From Saccopteryx bilineata (Eukaryota > Chordata > Mammalia > Chiroptera > Emballonuridae), in contig NC_089490.1 of the NCBI RefSeq assembly GCF_036850765.1, positions 109,189,074-109,253,073 on the forward strand: a stretch of 64,000 nt of DNA, in the 5' to 3' direction. The position numbers were made by a program, and so were the translations under genes. Numbering within the stretch: the stretch's first letter is position 1; every line of letters starts with the position of its first letter. Positions 36,846 to 48,090 of this stretch are shown here, piece by piece. A model generated the notes under the pieces. The model saw nothing but the letters and a program-made list of their open reading frames with translations, searched no databases and was not told the DNA's origin.

Positions 36846-37828
36846 AAGAGAGATTTTAATAAGTCCATTTGACCCTATTTAAACTTGTATTGTTAATCAA
36901 CAGATTGGGTTACTCATATGCATCTGTTGATCTATACCTTATAACTGAAGGTATTTTGTAAGATTGTCTCCTGGCTGTTTTATAACCTATACCTACAATA
37001 CTCAACTCATAATAATCAGACATTAAGCCATTCTTATTAGTTATCAGTATGTAGATTGTTTTAACGTAAATTAAGCATATCATGCCATGGATGAGGAAAC
37101 CTATTAAAAAAACATAATTTTCAAAACACACCAGAACTTCCATGAGAATTATAGAAGAAGGATTTATTATCTTAATAACTAACCTTATACAACTGTGGGA
37201 GGAGCCAGAAGAGCATATGTCCAGAAGGAGTTGTTGGATTAGAGGAAATTACTAACCAATGATCTTGGAGCAATGTTGGGAAAAATAAATCAGACATGAC
37301 AAGGGCACCTTCAGCTGCCAGAGGGGACCACAAAAGAAACCAATACAAGAATCTATAGAAGGCTGTATCTCTTCATATTTACTACTTCAGTGTTTCTCTA
37401 GTCAAGTGCCTGGTGGTGTGTCTAAGGCCTGTGTTAGTCAGCAGGGTTAGCAGTTGGGAAGAAGAACTGGACACAGACATAAAGAATAGGAACAAATTGG
37501 ACCCTACCAGCCTCACTTTACCTGAGATCACATCTAACCAATAATGATTTTTCAGAGACTTATGGTGTTGCTTTCTTTTCACCTTTGAAATCTCAAAAAA
37601 ATTCAGACAAGGAGATTCTAGGAAATATAGTACCAGCTTAACCAAGTTAAACTGGTACAAACTTCTGGTGGTTATGAACATCTTCTTGTTCAGTGATGTT
37701 CCTGTTGCTCCAAAGCGTAATCCCAACCATTTTTGTGATCCTATGTTATAAGGTTCTGTAATAGAATCATTACTAATACATGCAAGATCTCCTGCCTATT
37801 CTCACCTCTTTTTTTCTTCTATTGACAG

Positions 37829-37916
37829 TATTTTTGCCCAAATTTGAGGTCCAGTTGAAAATGCTTAAGAATATTGGCTTTCTAGATGAAACATTTGTGA
37901 TAACTGCCTGCGGCCT
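37829..37916 (+). pseudogene. OVOS-like pseudogene exon 7 (88 bases)
   Basis: Acceptor ctattgacag, donor gtgagt (37917). In phase with exon 6 it reads LPKFEVQLKMLKNIGFLDET and ends VITACG, matching the VLPKFEVQV...VSVCG segment. One extra codon (TTT) precedes LPKF. No stop. Confidence 0.92.
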
Positions 37917-38269
37917 GTGAGTTACAATTTTCATCTCACATCTATTACTTTATTAGCACTTGTAGAAATTCACGGAAATTTTTATTTAAAAAGGAGAAGT
38001 TTAAGGACATTGAGTCCAAATCTCACCTTCCTCACAGTTTAGGCTAAAGCAATAGGTTTCAAACTTAAGTGAGCGTGAGAATCTGTGGAGGTGCTTAATT
38101 AAAATCTAGATTCCTTGGCCTCACTCTTCAGGAGTCTAACCATAAGTCTGAGGAGATTCAGGACTCTAAATCTCAATATGTATCACACGTAGTTTCAATA
38201 TAGGTGATCCATAAATCATATTTTGAAAATCAGTAAACTAAGTTTGACTTCCCATCATGTCTTAGTCCA

Positions 38270-38640
38270 TTTCGGCTGCTATACCAAAATACCACAGACT
38301 GGGCATCTTGTAAGAACAGAAATGTATTGCTCACAGTTCTTTCAAGAAGCTGGGGGATCCAAGGGTCGAGGTGACAGCATGGTCATGCTCTGGTGAAGGT
38401 CATCTTTCCAGTCCATAGCTCGTGCCATCTTGCCATGTCTTCATATGGTGGAAGGGGCAAGGGATCTCTCTAGAACCTGTTTTAAGAAAACATTAATCCC
38501 ATTTATTAAGGCTCCATATTCATGATTTGAGCATCTCCCAAAGGCCTTATACCTTAATACCATCCTTTTTTAGGGATTAGGATTTCAATATATAAATTTG
38601 GAGGGACACAAACATTCAGACCATACCACATTATATTCTT
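38270..38640 (-). repeat. Old interspersed repeat in intron 7
   Basis: The text cttagtccatttcggctgct followed by accacagactgggcatctt, and later tttggagggacacaaacattc, belongs to a common ancient mammalian repeat. I cannot name its class with certainty. Confidence 0.55.
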
Positions 38641-39127
38641 CCCTCAGATTTCGCAGAACCAGACTAAGTCATTATGATACTAATCACTTATAACATTTTT
38701 GCTGAATAGATAGTGCTTTCCCATTTAATTTTTTTATTCTCTTAAAATACATAAAAATTAGGAAATGTTTTCTAAGCTGGAATTGTAATCTAGATAGTCT
38801 GACAACAGAGAAAGACAGAAATAAAACAGGCTCATAATAAAACCTCAACTGAAGGGGAAGAAAGATCTGAGAAAAATCGTATTGTTAATTTTCTATTTGA
38901 AGATGTTTCAAAAGACTCGGCAAGTATTCTTTTTTAGATTAATGGATGGATACTTAATTAGGTAATTATAACACAATTTCAGAATAAGTTCTTTTAAAAT
39001 GCAAATGCTACTGAAAGAAATACAACTGCTGTAGATGAATAAAATCGACATATGAATGGATTAAATCATGAGAAATAATAGTTATTTATATTAAATATCT
39101 TTTTGTATGACTGCCTTATTGTTACAG

Positions 39128-39251
39128 ATACACATATGGAAAACCTGTCCCTGGTTTGTTGAAAATTAATGTATGCAGAAAATATTCATGATTTCATTCT
39201 ACCTGCCATGGAAGACATTCACAAAATATCTGTGAAGAAGTCAGTCAACAG
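39128..39251 (+). pseudogene. OVOS-like pseudogene exon 8 (124 bases, stop inside)
   Basis: Acceptor attgttacag. It reads YTYGKPVPGLLKINVCRKYS, then TGA at 39189-39191 (one transition from the arginine codon CGA), then FHSTCHGRHSQNICEEVSQQ. The expected donor after CAG is GAATAT, so the GT is lost. The YTYGKPVPG motif is nearly invariant in the family. Confidence 0.93.
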
Positions 39252-39326
39252 GAATATGGAAACCACTCTTCCCAGGACATTAAAACTATCTTGTTTCCTC
39301 CTGGATTACAATAATGGAGAAAACAA

Positions 39327-39363
39327 TACAATACAATACAATACAATACAATACAATACAATA
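39327..39363. repeat. (ATACA)n pentanucleotide repeat
   Basis: About seven units of acaat follow the decayed exon 8 donor region. Confidence 0.9.
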
Positions 39364-39766
39364 GTAGTGTTTCAAATAATTACCTTGAAAAATTGTGGAA
39401 TAAGGGAAACATCATATAATTGCCTGGCAATATTAGGAGCCCACTTGAGGGCTGGGCTCATGGGATAGTTATATTTACTTGGCTAGTTTTGTAGTTTTTG
39501 TCCAACTGCAATCAACATGCCAGGTATAAGGGCATAAAAGGATGTGGAAGCATCTAAAGTTGATTAGATAAACATGAGATAAATCTTTAATATGTCAGAG
39601 ATACTAAAATTAATTTTTATTTTTGAGTGAGTCAATGTCTCAATATATAAGTAAATTAAATATAATTGAATTTTATAATGCAATAAATACTTTTATGTAA
39701 GTTCAAGAATAAAAACAAGTCTTTATTAAAACATGGCTCGCAATATTTAGTTTGGAAATCTGATTA

Positions 39767-40253
39767 CAGTCTTGTGTTGCATAATAATGTGTCAGTCAAT
39801 AACAGACCTGGTCCTCTTCTCTCTGTAATGTCACAGTGCAACACAGTACTCACATTTGTGTGTGGTGATGCTAGTGTAAATAATGCTAACACTTTGTGTC
39901 TTAAATAAAAGTATAACACACACTGTTCAATACACTACATAATACTTGATAATAAATTATTATGTTGATGTTTTATGTACATATTATCATTATTTTAGTG
40001 TACTCTTTCTAGTTATAAAAAAAATTGCAAACTACTCTGTGCTATGTCATGCCAGCAGCAGCCTCAAACAGCTAACTAATGCTTACTCTGTCTCTCTTGG
40101 TTGCATCCTTTCCCTTCGTGTTTTTTTGCACAGTAACATGCTATGTAGGAGCACTAGGTGATCTCATATAGCTTAGGTGTGTAGTAAGTTATGTCAACTA
40201 GGTTTGTTGAAGTACACTTCACTCAATGATGTTTGTTAAGTGATGCATGACTA
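39767..40253. mobile_element. Tigger-like MITE, 487 bases, intron 8
   Basis: The ends cagtcttgtgttgcataa and gttaagtgatgcatgacta are inverted repeats of one another (CAGTCATGCG-type), and TA flanks both sides (39765-39766 and 40254-40255). There is no transposase frame. The same family appears broken at 11083-11700. Confidence 0.85.
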
Positions 40254-40330
40254 TACCATAATAATTCATCTATTCAATGAATATATTTTTAGAAATGTTT
40301 GAGACATGGAGGTGCTTATGTAGGTTTCTT

Positions 40331-40525
40331 TTTTTTTTAAGATGAATCTTTTTTTTTTAATTATTTTTATTTTTTCATTTTAGAGAAGAGAGAGAGAGAG
40401 AAGGAGAGGAGGAGCAGGAAGCATCAACTCCCATATGTGCCTTGACCAGGCAAGCCAGGGTTTTGAACTGGCGACCTCAGTGTTCCAGGTCAACGCTTTA
40501 TCCACTGCGCCACCACAGGTCAGGC
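40331..40525 (-). mobile_element. tRNA-derived SINE, family II, intron 8
   Basis: The head on the minus strand is gcctgacctgtggtggcgca (40506-40525), and the poly-T at the left is the reversed tail. Target duplication tgtaggtttctt at 40319-40330 and 40526-40537, perfect. Confidence 0.94.
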
Positions 40526-40601
40526 TGTAGGTTTCTTAGATGTTCTATCTGGGCTAAGTTTAGAAAAGCAAATACTGTTGTCCAATATAAGAATAGTAGA
40601 A

Positions 40602-40736
40602 GAAAACAATCAATGAACAACTAAGGGGCCACAATAAAGAATTGATGCTTCTCATCTCTCCCCCTTCCTGTCTGTCTGTCCCTATCTGTTCCTCTCTCTG
40701 ACTCTCTGTCTCTGTCACACACATAAAAAAAAAGAA
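40602..40736 (+). mobile_element. SINE family II long variant, 3' fragment
   Basis: The text caatcaatgaacaactaagg followed by a CT-rich region and an A tail matches 7831-7955. The tRNA-like head is missing, so it is a 5'-truncated copy. Confidence 0.75.
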
Positions 40737-40964
40737 TAGGAAAAAAAATGTTATCATTTGAGGAACAACATATACAAATAAGTTAGAATTACAAAATACT
40801 ATGACACATTTGTAAACTCTAAGAAGTTTAATATGGCAACTAATAGATGGTCAAAACATTTGTAAATTCTTTTTCCATAGCCAACAAAAAATTTTCATTA
40901 GTTGATAACTGATTCTTTTGATAACAAATAAGAGGACCCAGAAATTATCTTCCTTTCTCTCCAG

Positions 40965-41079
40965 GCAGACAGTAAAGGCTGTTTCACACAACTCATAAAG
41001 ACTAAACTATTTCAGCTGAAACTAAAAGTACATGACATGTCATTAAAAGTAAAAGCTAAGGTCAGAAAGGAGGGCACAA
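40965..41079 (+). pseudogene. OVOS-like pseudogene exon 9 (115 bases)
   Basis: Acceptor tttctctccag. It reads ADSKGCFTQLIKTKLFQLKL and ends VRKEGT, with an intact frame. The family has GCFxQxVKTKxFQL here. The expected donor position holds ATTTGT instead of GT. A cryptic gtaaat lies five bases further on but would shift the frame. Confidence 0.92.
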
Positions 41080-41237
41080 ATTTGTAAATATTATTTTTAA
41101 ATATTAATTCATAAATTTATTAATTTTTAAACATTTATCAAAATTCCATTCCATGTCAAACACTTTATTGTTTCTGGGGACTATGAAAATAGCATGATTC
41201 CTGCCCTCCAGGAATTAAAATTTTAAAAAGAAATTAT

Positions 41238-41238
41238 G

Positions 41239-41272
<34 letters not shown>

Positions 41273-41350
41273 TATATGTATATAACCATATATATCTACA
41301 TATATATAACCATATATATCTATACATATATATAACCATATATATATAAC
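41238..41350. repeat. TA/CA-rich microsatellite
   Basis: (TA)n, then (CA)n, then repeated atatatataaccatat blocks in intron 9. Confidence 0.9.
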
Positions 41351-42061
41351 CATAATAAAATTACCTTAAGAAATGCAAAATATAAGCAATAAATAAGTAT
41401 GAAGAGAAGTAATTAATTCTAACACAAAGCCAAAGAAAGCTGATTTAAGCTGATTTGTATAGAATAGTTCTGGGCTGAGAAAGCTCTATAAGCATAAGGC
41501 AAATGTGTTTGGTCTCAGAAGCATCTGAAAACACAGGTTGGTGTGCTAAAGTGTGTAGAAAAATAAATCATATACTAAAGAGGTAGATGTTATTATGAAA
41601 AGCATTGGATATCTTTAAATATATTTTAGGAGAATGACCTAAATATACTAATATTTTTAAAGATAATTTTAACTGACATGAGAGGACAAGTTAGATGAAA
41701 AATGTGTTACAATGTGATACATCAGAACATTATTCAAAAATGACCCCCATAATTACAAATTTAAGTAATGGAAAATGGAAGTGCCATTAATCAAAATACA
41801 GATTAGATGAAAAAGAATAATGGTGATGAGGATATGTCCAAGATAATTAATTATAATTTGGGATATCAGAATAAAGTTTTATTGATAATTTTAAAAGAAA
41901 GCCATAGCGGTGTCAAGACCAAGAAAGTACTTCTGGAACCATTCTCATTGTGTCCATATGTTCCTAAAAGTAAATGCCATTGTTCTGAAAATGAACTCAA
42001 TTAGTATTGATAAATTAAAGTTAGATGTGGACAAGAAGGTGCCCAAGGACAGAGACAAGTA

Positions 42062-42320
42062 CAGTAGTTCTTTTATCTGTGCTTTCACTTTCCACAGTTT
42101 AAATTATCCATGGTTATCCATGGTCCAAAAATATTCAATGAAAATTCCAGAAATAAACAATTCATAAGTTTTATATTTCATGCATAATTTTTAAATCAAA
42201 GTTTATTATAAGTATATATGCATAGGGAAAAGCATAGTATATCTAAGGTGAGTACTATTCATGGTTGCAGGCATGCACTGGGGTCTTGGAGCATATCCTT
42301 AGGAATAAGGGATACTCTGT
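42062..42320. mobile_element. Tigger-family MITE (second type), intron 9
   Basis: It starts acagtagttcttttatctg and ends aataagggatactctgtg, imperfect inverted ends next to TA. The internal text ccagaaataaacaattcata is the conserved core of a common mammalian Tigger-derived MITE. Confidence 0.75.
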
Positions 42321-42895
42321 GTAGTTAGAGGATAGAATCAAGTAACACAGCATAATAAAATTAGAGATCAGAAAGATAGAGGAAAAAAACTTAAATATTA
42401 TTTCTTAGAAACCACTGGGAGAGTTTCAGTTATACTTATGTATGAGTTACTTCTCAGGATTCATTTTGTTGAAGTCTGAAATGAGACTCCTATTTTGGAA
42501 TTACATGAGAGATCTTTTTGACTTTGAGAGAGTGGTACCTTAGATATTGAAGACAAAGTACAGGATATACTTCACTGAGTGAAAGAGCATCAAGTGTTGG
42601 TTCTACCTGGGCTGGGCCTGTCAGTGAAAAGAAGGGTCTTGCTAAAGAAGTTGTCTGAGTAAGAAATTTAAGCATATTTTTAGACCAATCTGAAAAAAAT
42701 GTGTTGTATAAATAAAGTTGTGGGGAGAGAGCAAGCATACGAGAGATAGAAACAAAGATGAAACAAAATCACAGAGATGAGAAAAACTGAAGAACAAGTA
42801 TTATACTTGTGAAACCAGAAAAAACAGTAAATTATGGATGCCAATAAAAATTTTTATATAAAGGTGAAGCTAATATCAAATTGCTTATGTTTTTA

Positions 42896-43283
42896 GGCCC
42901 TGGCCGGTTGGCTCAGCGGTAGAGTGTCGGCCTGGCGTGCGGGGGACCCAGGATCGATTCCCGGCCAGGGCACATAGGAGAAGCGCCCATTTGCTTCTCC
43001 ACCCCACCCCCTCCTTCCTCTCTGTCTCTCTCTTCCCCTCCCGCAGCCAAGGCTCCATTGGAGCAAAGATGGCCCAGGCGCTGGGGATGGCTCCTTGGCC
43101 TCTGCCCCAGGTGCTAGAGTGGCTCTGGTCGCGGCAGAGCGACGCCCCAGAGGGGCAGAGCATCACCCCCTGGTGGGCGTGCCGGGTGGATCCCGATAGG
43201 GCGCATGCGGGAGTCTGTCTGACTGTCTCTCCCCGTTTCCAGCTTCAGAAAAATACAAAAAAAAAAAAAAAGAAAAAGAAAAA
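42896..43283 (+). mobile_element. tRNA-derived SINE, family I, intron 9
   Basis: Complete head, body and A-rich tail. Target duplication aaattgcttatgttttt at 42878-42894 and 43284-43300, perfect. It is the best preserved family I copy here, apart from one change in the B box (ggatcgattcc). Confidence 0.95.
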
Positions 43284-43435
43284 AAATTGCTTATGTTTTT
43301 TAAGTGTATGAAATCCTGGAAAAAAGAAGAAAAATATATATAGATGGGATTTTGTTATTATGGAATGAAGCTGGGATGGAGGTAGGAAGAGTGTTGAATA
43401 CTTTGGAATTGTTCAACTGCACTTATTTTTTTCAG

Positions 43436-43545
43436 GGTTGGAATTAACTGAGCATGGATCAGGTAAAATCACAAATACCTTAAGCAAATTGGTATTTACA
43501 AAAGCAGTTTCATATTATAGACGTGGGCTCCTTTTCTTTGGACAA
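43436..43545 (+). pseudogene. OVOS-like pseudogene exon 10 (110 bases)
   Basis: Acceptor ttttttcag, donor gtaaaa (43546). It reads LELTEHGSGKITNTLSKLVF and ends YYRRGLLFFGQ, matching the VELTG...TKLSF...FRQGIPFFGQ segment of A2M. No stop. The NTLSKL wording is nearer ovostatin than A2M. Confidence 0.93.
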
Positions 43546-45058
43546 GTAAAATATCTTTTCAATGTAATGGTAATTTGTATGCTGTAATTGTAATTTGTGG
43601 CCTTTTAAGAAAATGAGTTTTCATATCACCAAATCAAAATTTATTAAGAAAATGAATATTTTTCCAGTAAAGAAATAGATTATAGTAAATTATAAACTTA
43701 AAAGCCAAATGTCATCACAAAACCCAGAAAAATAAAGCATAATTATATTAATAAACTTAACACACCTCTATAATTCATTTTTTTGAGTAGTTTGGCTGCA
43801 TAATTTTGAAGGCGTTTTTTATAAACAATAATTTTGTAATATAATTTTCTGTTTAAAAATACAGATAGTCTTTCATCCAGATGATTACATTTTTAAATTA
43901 TTGATTGTTTTTAAAAGTTTTTTCAAAAATATGTTATTTTTTTCAGTCAAGGCTCATATTGGCAATAATATTGGTAAATTTTAGAACCACTGTCCAATTT
44001 GGTAGACTATAAATTTTCTTTCATTTAAGAAAGATGAGATTTCGGGGCATTTTTGTTTTGTAGTTACTAATCTTTGAATTGACAGTATATAGTCAATTTT
44101 CTCATTTTAGTGCATATCATTAACTTTATATTATCTTAATTAATTCTTGTATTTCATATCAAATTGGCAAAATAAATCAATATATAGATATGAGTAGAAA
44201 AGGTTATTTTAGGTTGGCAGAAGATCATGAGAAAACTGAAGACTTGAAAGATGACTGTAACTTGGCCAGAAATTTAAGAAAGATGAGAGAATGTCCAAGG
44301 CTCTAAGTGTGAAACAGATTTTCAAGAACAAAGAACTAAGAGGTAGCCAGTGTGACTGACTGAGAAAGACAGTATAACTAGACTGACTGAATAGTTGTAG
44401 GTAAGCTAGATGAGAACTTAAGGGCCTTTTAATACATGTTTAGAATTTTAGATTAAGAAATTACTGAAGGTTTTAAGGAGAAGAACATTATCAGTTTAGC
44501 TGAGATAGTATTGAGAATGGTTTGAAGCAAAGATGAAGCAGCAAGAGGGTGGACTGCCTAAGATTAAATAAAAAGTTAATGAAAACCAAATGGTAAAAAA
44601 ATATTGTGATTTGAACTGAAATGGTAGCAATGGCTTTGGAGGAAAATAAATAGCAATAAATAAATATGATTTACAGGGGAACAGAGAGCATGTGGCAATG
44701 GCTTAGATACATGCAGTGAAGGAGAAAGTGACAAATAAAAGACCTCAATATTCTTGCATAAACTGTGGGTGGATAGAAGCACCATACACTAAAATAGAGA
44801 ACACAATACATGAAGAAAATTTAGAAGGGTGATATCATAAGTCCAGTTTGGGTTGATTTCAGTTGAATTCTTATGAGTTATCTAAATTGAAATACCAAAA
44901 AGGAAAATAGTTTAGAGCCTAGAAAACAAATCTTATTTTTAGATTCTAAGCTCTTCTGTAAATTACAGTGACCAAGAGGTCAAGGATGAACACCACAAAG
45001 AATGGAAAATGTTATAGCTATTAACACTTGAAACCAGCTATTACTTTTATATTTTTAG

Positions 45059-45220
45059 GTTTGTCTAGTTGATGGGAAGGATCAGCCAATTCCCAATAAA
45101 ACTCTAGTTGTCAGTTTGGGTCCATCTATATACCATTCTCATTTTATTACTACTAAGCATGGTTTGGCAAACATTCCTATTGACACCACCAACCTCACCT
45201 CTTCTATGACTACAGTCTCA
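45059..45220 (+). pseudogene. OVOS-like pseudogene exon 11 (162 bases), last exon found
   Basis: Acceptor tatttttag. It reads VCLVDGKDQPIPNKTLVVSL and later TTKHGLANIPIDTTNLTSS. The LVDGKxxPIPNK and HGLxxxxIxTxN motifs are A2M-family signatures. The donor is ATAAGT, one change from GTAAGT. An L1-B chain starts 48 bases further on. Confidence 0.94.
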
Positions 45221-45267
45221 ATAAGTGGAAAGGCACACCTTGAACTGAAAAGATAAAGGATCACTGG

Positions 45268-47525
45268 AGGGGGTGGCAAGATGGCGATGGAGTAGGCAGA
45301 CATTCCAACTTCCACCTCCCAGAACCAAAGTGGATTACAACTTAATTTTAAGAACAATCATCTGGAAAAACCAACTTTGGGCTAAACCAAGAGGAATCTA
45401 TAACCAAAGAACACCAAAGAAGCCACACTGAGACAGATAGAAAAAGCGGAAATGCAAAGAGGGCTGCCCAGCTCCTGGGAGCGTGCGGCAGCCAGGAGAA
45501 ACTCCCATTGTGGTGAGGTTTTACCAGAGAGGTGAGGGTCCTGAGCCCCAGGATGGAAGCCCCAGCCTTCAGGCCCAGAGTCTAGAAAAGGAGTACAGAC
45601 AGTATTTAGCTATGAAACAAGTCAGAATACTGTTTGCAAGACAGATTTCTCAGACCCAGAAGTCATCTTAAAGACTTTGATGGACATAAAGGGTGAGATT
45701 AACAGCAATATTATAATAGTAGAGGATTTCAATATCCTACTAACATTACTGAATAGATACTCAAGAAAGAAAATAAACAAAGAAACAGCAGAATTAGGGG
45801 ACACACTAGATCAACTGGATTTAATAGATATCTTCAGAACCTTCACACTAAAGCAGGAGAATATACATTCTATTCAAGTGCTCACTGTACATTCTCTAGG
45901 TAGACCACATCTTAGGGCATAAAACGACCTCAACATATTTAAGAAGATTGAAATCATATCAAGCATCTTCTCTGACCACAATGGCATAAAACTAGAAATC
46001 AACTACAATAGAAAAACTGAAAAACACTCAAACACTTGGAAACTAAATAGCATGTTATTAAATAATAAATGGGTCAACAATGAAATCAAGGGAGAAATCA
46101 AAAATTTCCTTGAAACAAATGAAAATGAGAATACAACAACTCAAAATCTGTGGGACACGGCAAAAGCAATCCTGAGAGGGAAGTTCATAGCATAACAGAC
46201 ATACCTCAAGAAGCAAGAAAAAGCTCAAATAAACAACTTAACCCTGCACCTTAAAGAACTAGAAAAAGAAAAGCAAGTTAAAGCCCAGAGAGAATAGAAG
46301 GAAGGAAATAATAAAGATCAGAGCAGAAATAAATGACATGGAGGCTAAAAAACAATACAGAGGATCAATGAAACCAAGAGTTGGTTCTTTGAAAAGGTAA
46401 ACAAAATTGAGGAACCTTTAACCAGACTCATCAAAAAAAAAAAAGAGAGAGGACTCAAATAAATAAAATTAGAAATGAGAGTGGAGAACTAACAACTGAC
46501 ACAGCAGAAGTACAAAGGATTGTAAGAAAATACAATGAAGAACTGTATGCTATAAAATTAGACAACCAGGTGAAATGGATCAAAATCTTTGAAAAATACT
46601 ATCTTTCAAAAATCAATCTGGAATAATCAGAAAACCTAAATAGACTGATAACAACAAATGAGATCGAAACAGTTATCAAAAAACTCTCAATGTACAAAAG
46701 CCCTGGCTTGATGTTTCACAGGCAAATTCTACCAAACATTCAAAGAAGAACTAAGTCCTATTCTTCTCTGGCTATTTCAAAAAATTCAAGAGGAGGAAAA
46801 ACTTCCAAGCTCCTTTTAAGAGGCGAGCATAATTCTGATTCCAAAACTAGACAAAGACACTACAAAGAAAAAAAAACTATAGGCCAATATCCCTGATGAA
46901 TTTAGATGCTAAAATTCTCAACAAAATATTAGCAAACTGAATCCAGAAATACATGAAAAAAAATCATATCATGATCAAGTGGGATTTATTCAGTGTGATT
47001 CATCATATAAACAAAAGGAAGTATAAAACCCACATGATAATATCAATAGATGCAGAAAAAGCATTTGATAAAATTCAGCACCCATTTATGATCAAAACTC
47101 TCAGAAAAGTGGGAATACAGGGAACCTACCTCAACATGATAAAGGCTATCTATGACAAACACACACCAAACATCATACTCAATGGCAAAAGTTAAAAGCA
47201 ATCCCCTTAAGATCAGGAACAAGACAAGGGTGCCCCCTTTCACCACTCTTATTCAACATAATTCTGGAAGTCCTGGCCACAGCATTTAGAAAAGAAGAAA
47301 AAATAAAAAGCATCTGAATTTAAAAAGAAGAAGTAAAACTATCATTATTTGCTGATCATATGATACTATACATAGAAAAGCCTAAAATCTCAGTCAAAAA
47401 ATTTCTGTACCTGATAAATGAATTCAGCAAGAGGGCTGAATATAAAATTAATATTCAGAAATCAGAGGCATTTTATACACCAACAATGAACTGTTTGAAA
47501 GAGAAATTAAGAAAATAATTCCCCT
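45268..47525 (+). mobile_element. LINE-1 lineage B, internally deleted, no 3' end
   Basis: The first 400 bases are the lineage-B 5' UTR (caagatggcgatgg tip). At 45673/45674 the sequence jumps to ORF2 endonuclease text (actttgatggacataaag) and follows ORF2 into the polymerase. It ends at 47525, directly against the 5' tip of another L1-B. ORF1 is absent. Confidence 0.87.
45674..47525 (+). pseudogene. LINE-1 ORF2p remnant (deleted L1-B)
   Basis: The remnant covers the endonuclease from about residue 125, the linker and the front half of the polymerase. It is recognisable in short pieces: 45677-45922, and 46953-47195 with the [13 protein letters not shown] segment. The RT box reads FADH rather than FADD near 47348. 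Many frameshifts and stops are present. It has no start codon of its own and ends at the junction with the next L1. Confidence 0.85.
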
Positions 47526-47863
47526 GAGGATGACAAGATGGCGATGGAGTAGGCAGACATTCCAACTTCCACATTCCAGAACCAAAGTGGATTACAAACT
47601 AATTTTAAGAACCATCATCTGTAAAAACCAACTTTGGACTAAACTAAGAGGACCCTTCAACCAAAGAACACTGAAGAAGCCACACTGAGACTGGTAGGAA
47701 AAGCAGAAATGTGGAGAGGGCTGCCCAGCTCCCCGGAGCGAATGGCAGCCAGGAAAGACTCGTGTGATGGGAAGTGAGTTAAGCAGAGAGGGGAAGGTCC
47801 TGAGACCCAGGAACAAAGCCCCTGATTTCTCAGACCCAGGATTCTTCTTAAAGGGACTGCACA

Positions 47864-48090
47864 TGCCTGACCTGTGGTGGCGCAGTGGGATAAAGCGTCG
47901 ACCTGGAACACTGAGGTCGCCGGTTCGAAACCTTGGGCTTGCCTGGTCAAGGCACATATGGGAGTTGATGCTTCCTGCTCCTCCCCCTTCTCTCTCTCTG
48001 TCTCTCTCTCTCACTCCTCTCTCTCTAAAAAAAAAAAAAAATCAATAAATAAAATATTTAAAAAAAAAAAAAATATTTCTAAAAAAAAAA
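47864..48090 (+). mobile_element. tRNA-derived SINE, family II, in L1-B 5' UTR
   Basis: Head gcctgacctgtggtggcgca (47866-47885), B box ggttcgaaacc, CT-rich body and A-rich tail. Target duplication aaagggactgcaca at 47850-47863 and 48091-48104, perfect. Confidence 0.96.

Larger units (their letters stand above)
33401..45220 (+). pseudogene. OVOS: Alpha-2-macroglobulin-family pseudogene, ovostatin-like, exons 2-11
   Basis: Ten exons in collinear order encode the N-terminal third of an A2M-family protein, a secreted bait-and-trap protease inhibitor. Visible text covers the first macroglobulin domains (roughly MG1 to MG4), before the bait region and thioester. Exon lengths 181, 151, 53, 21, 156, 88, 124, 115, 110 and 162 with matching phases fit the family gene structure. 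Ovostatin is favoured over A2M or PZP by motifs such as ADSKGCF and ELTEHGSGKITNTLSKL; this paralogue call rests on memory of the family and is less sure than the family call. Defects are TAA in exon 2, TAG in exon 3, a one-base deletion in exon 6, TGA in exon 8, and lost donors after exons 8, 9 and 11. Exon 1 and everything after exon 11 were not found. Introns contain L1, SINE, MIR and Tigger insertions. Confidence 0.9.

Noticed and set aside
38270..38640. LTR of an endogenous retrovirus
   Set aside because: No paired LTR, primer-binding site or gag/pol/env text was found. It looks like a single old interspersed repeat.
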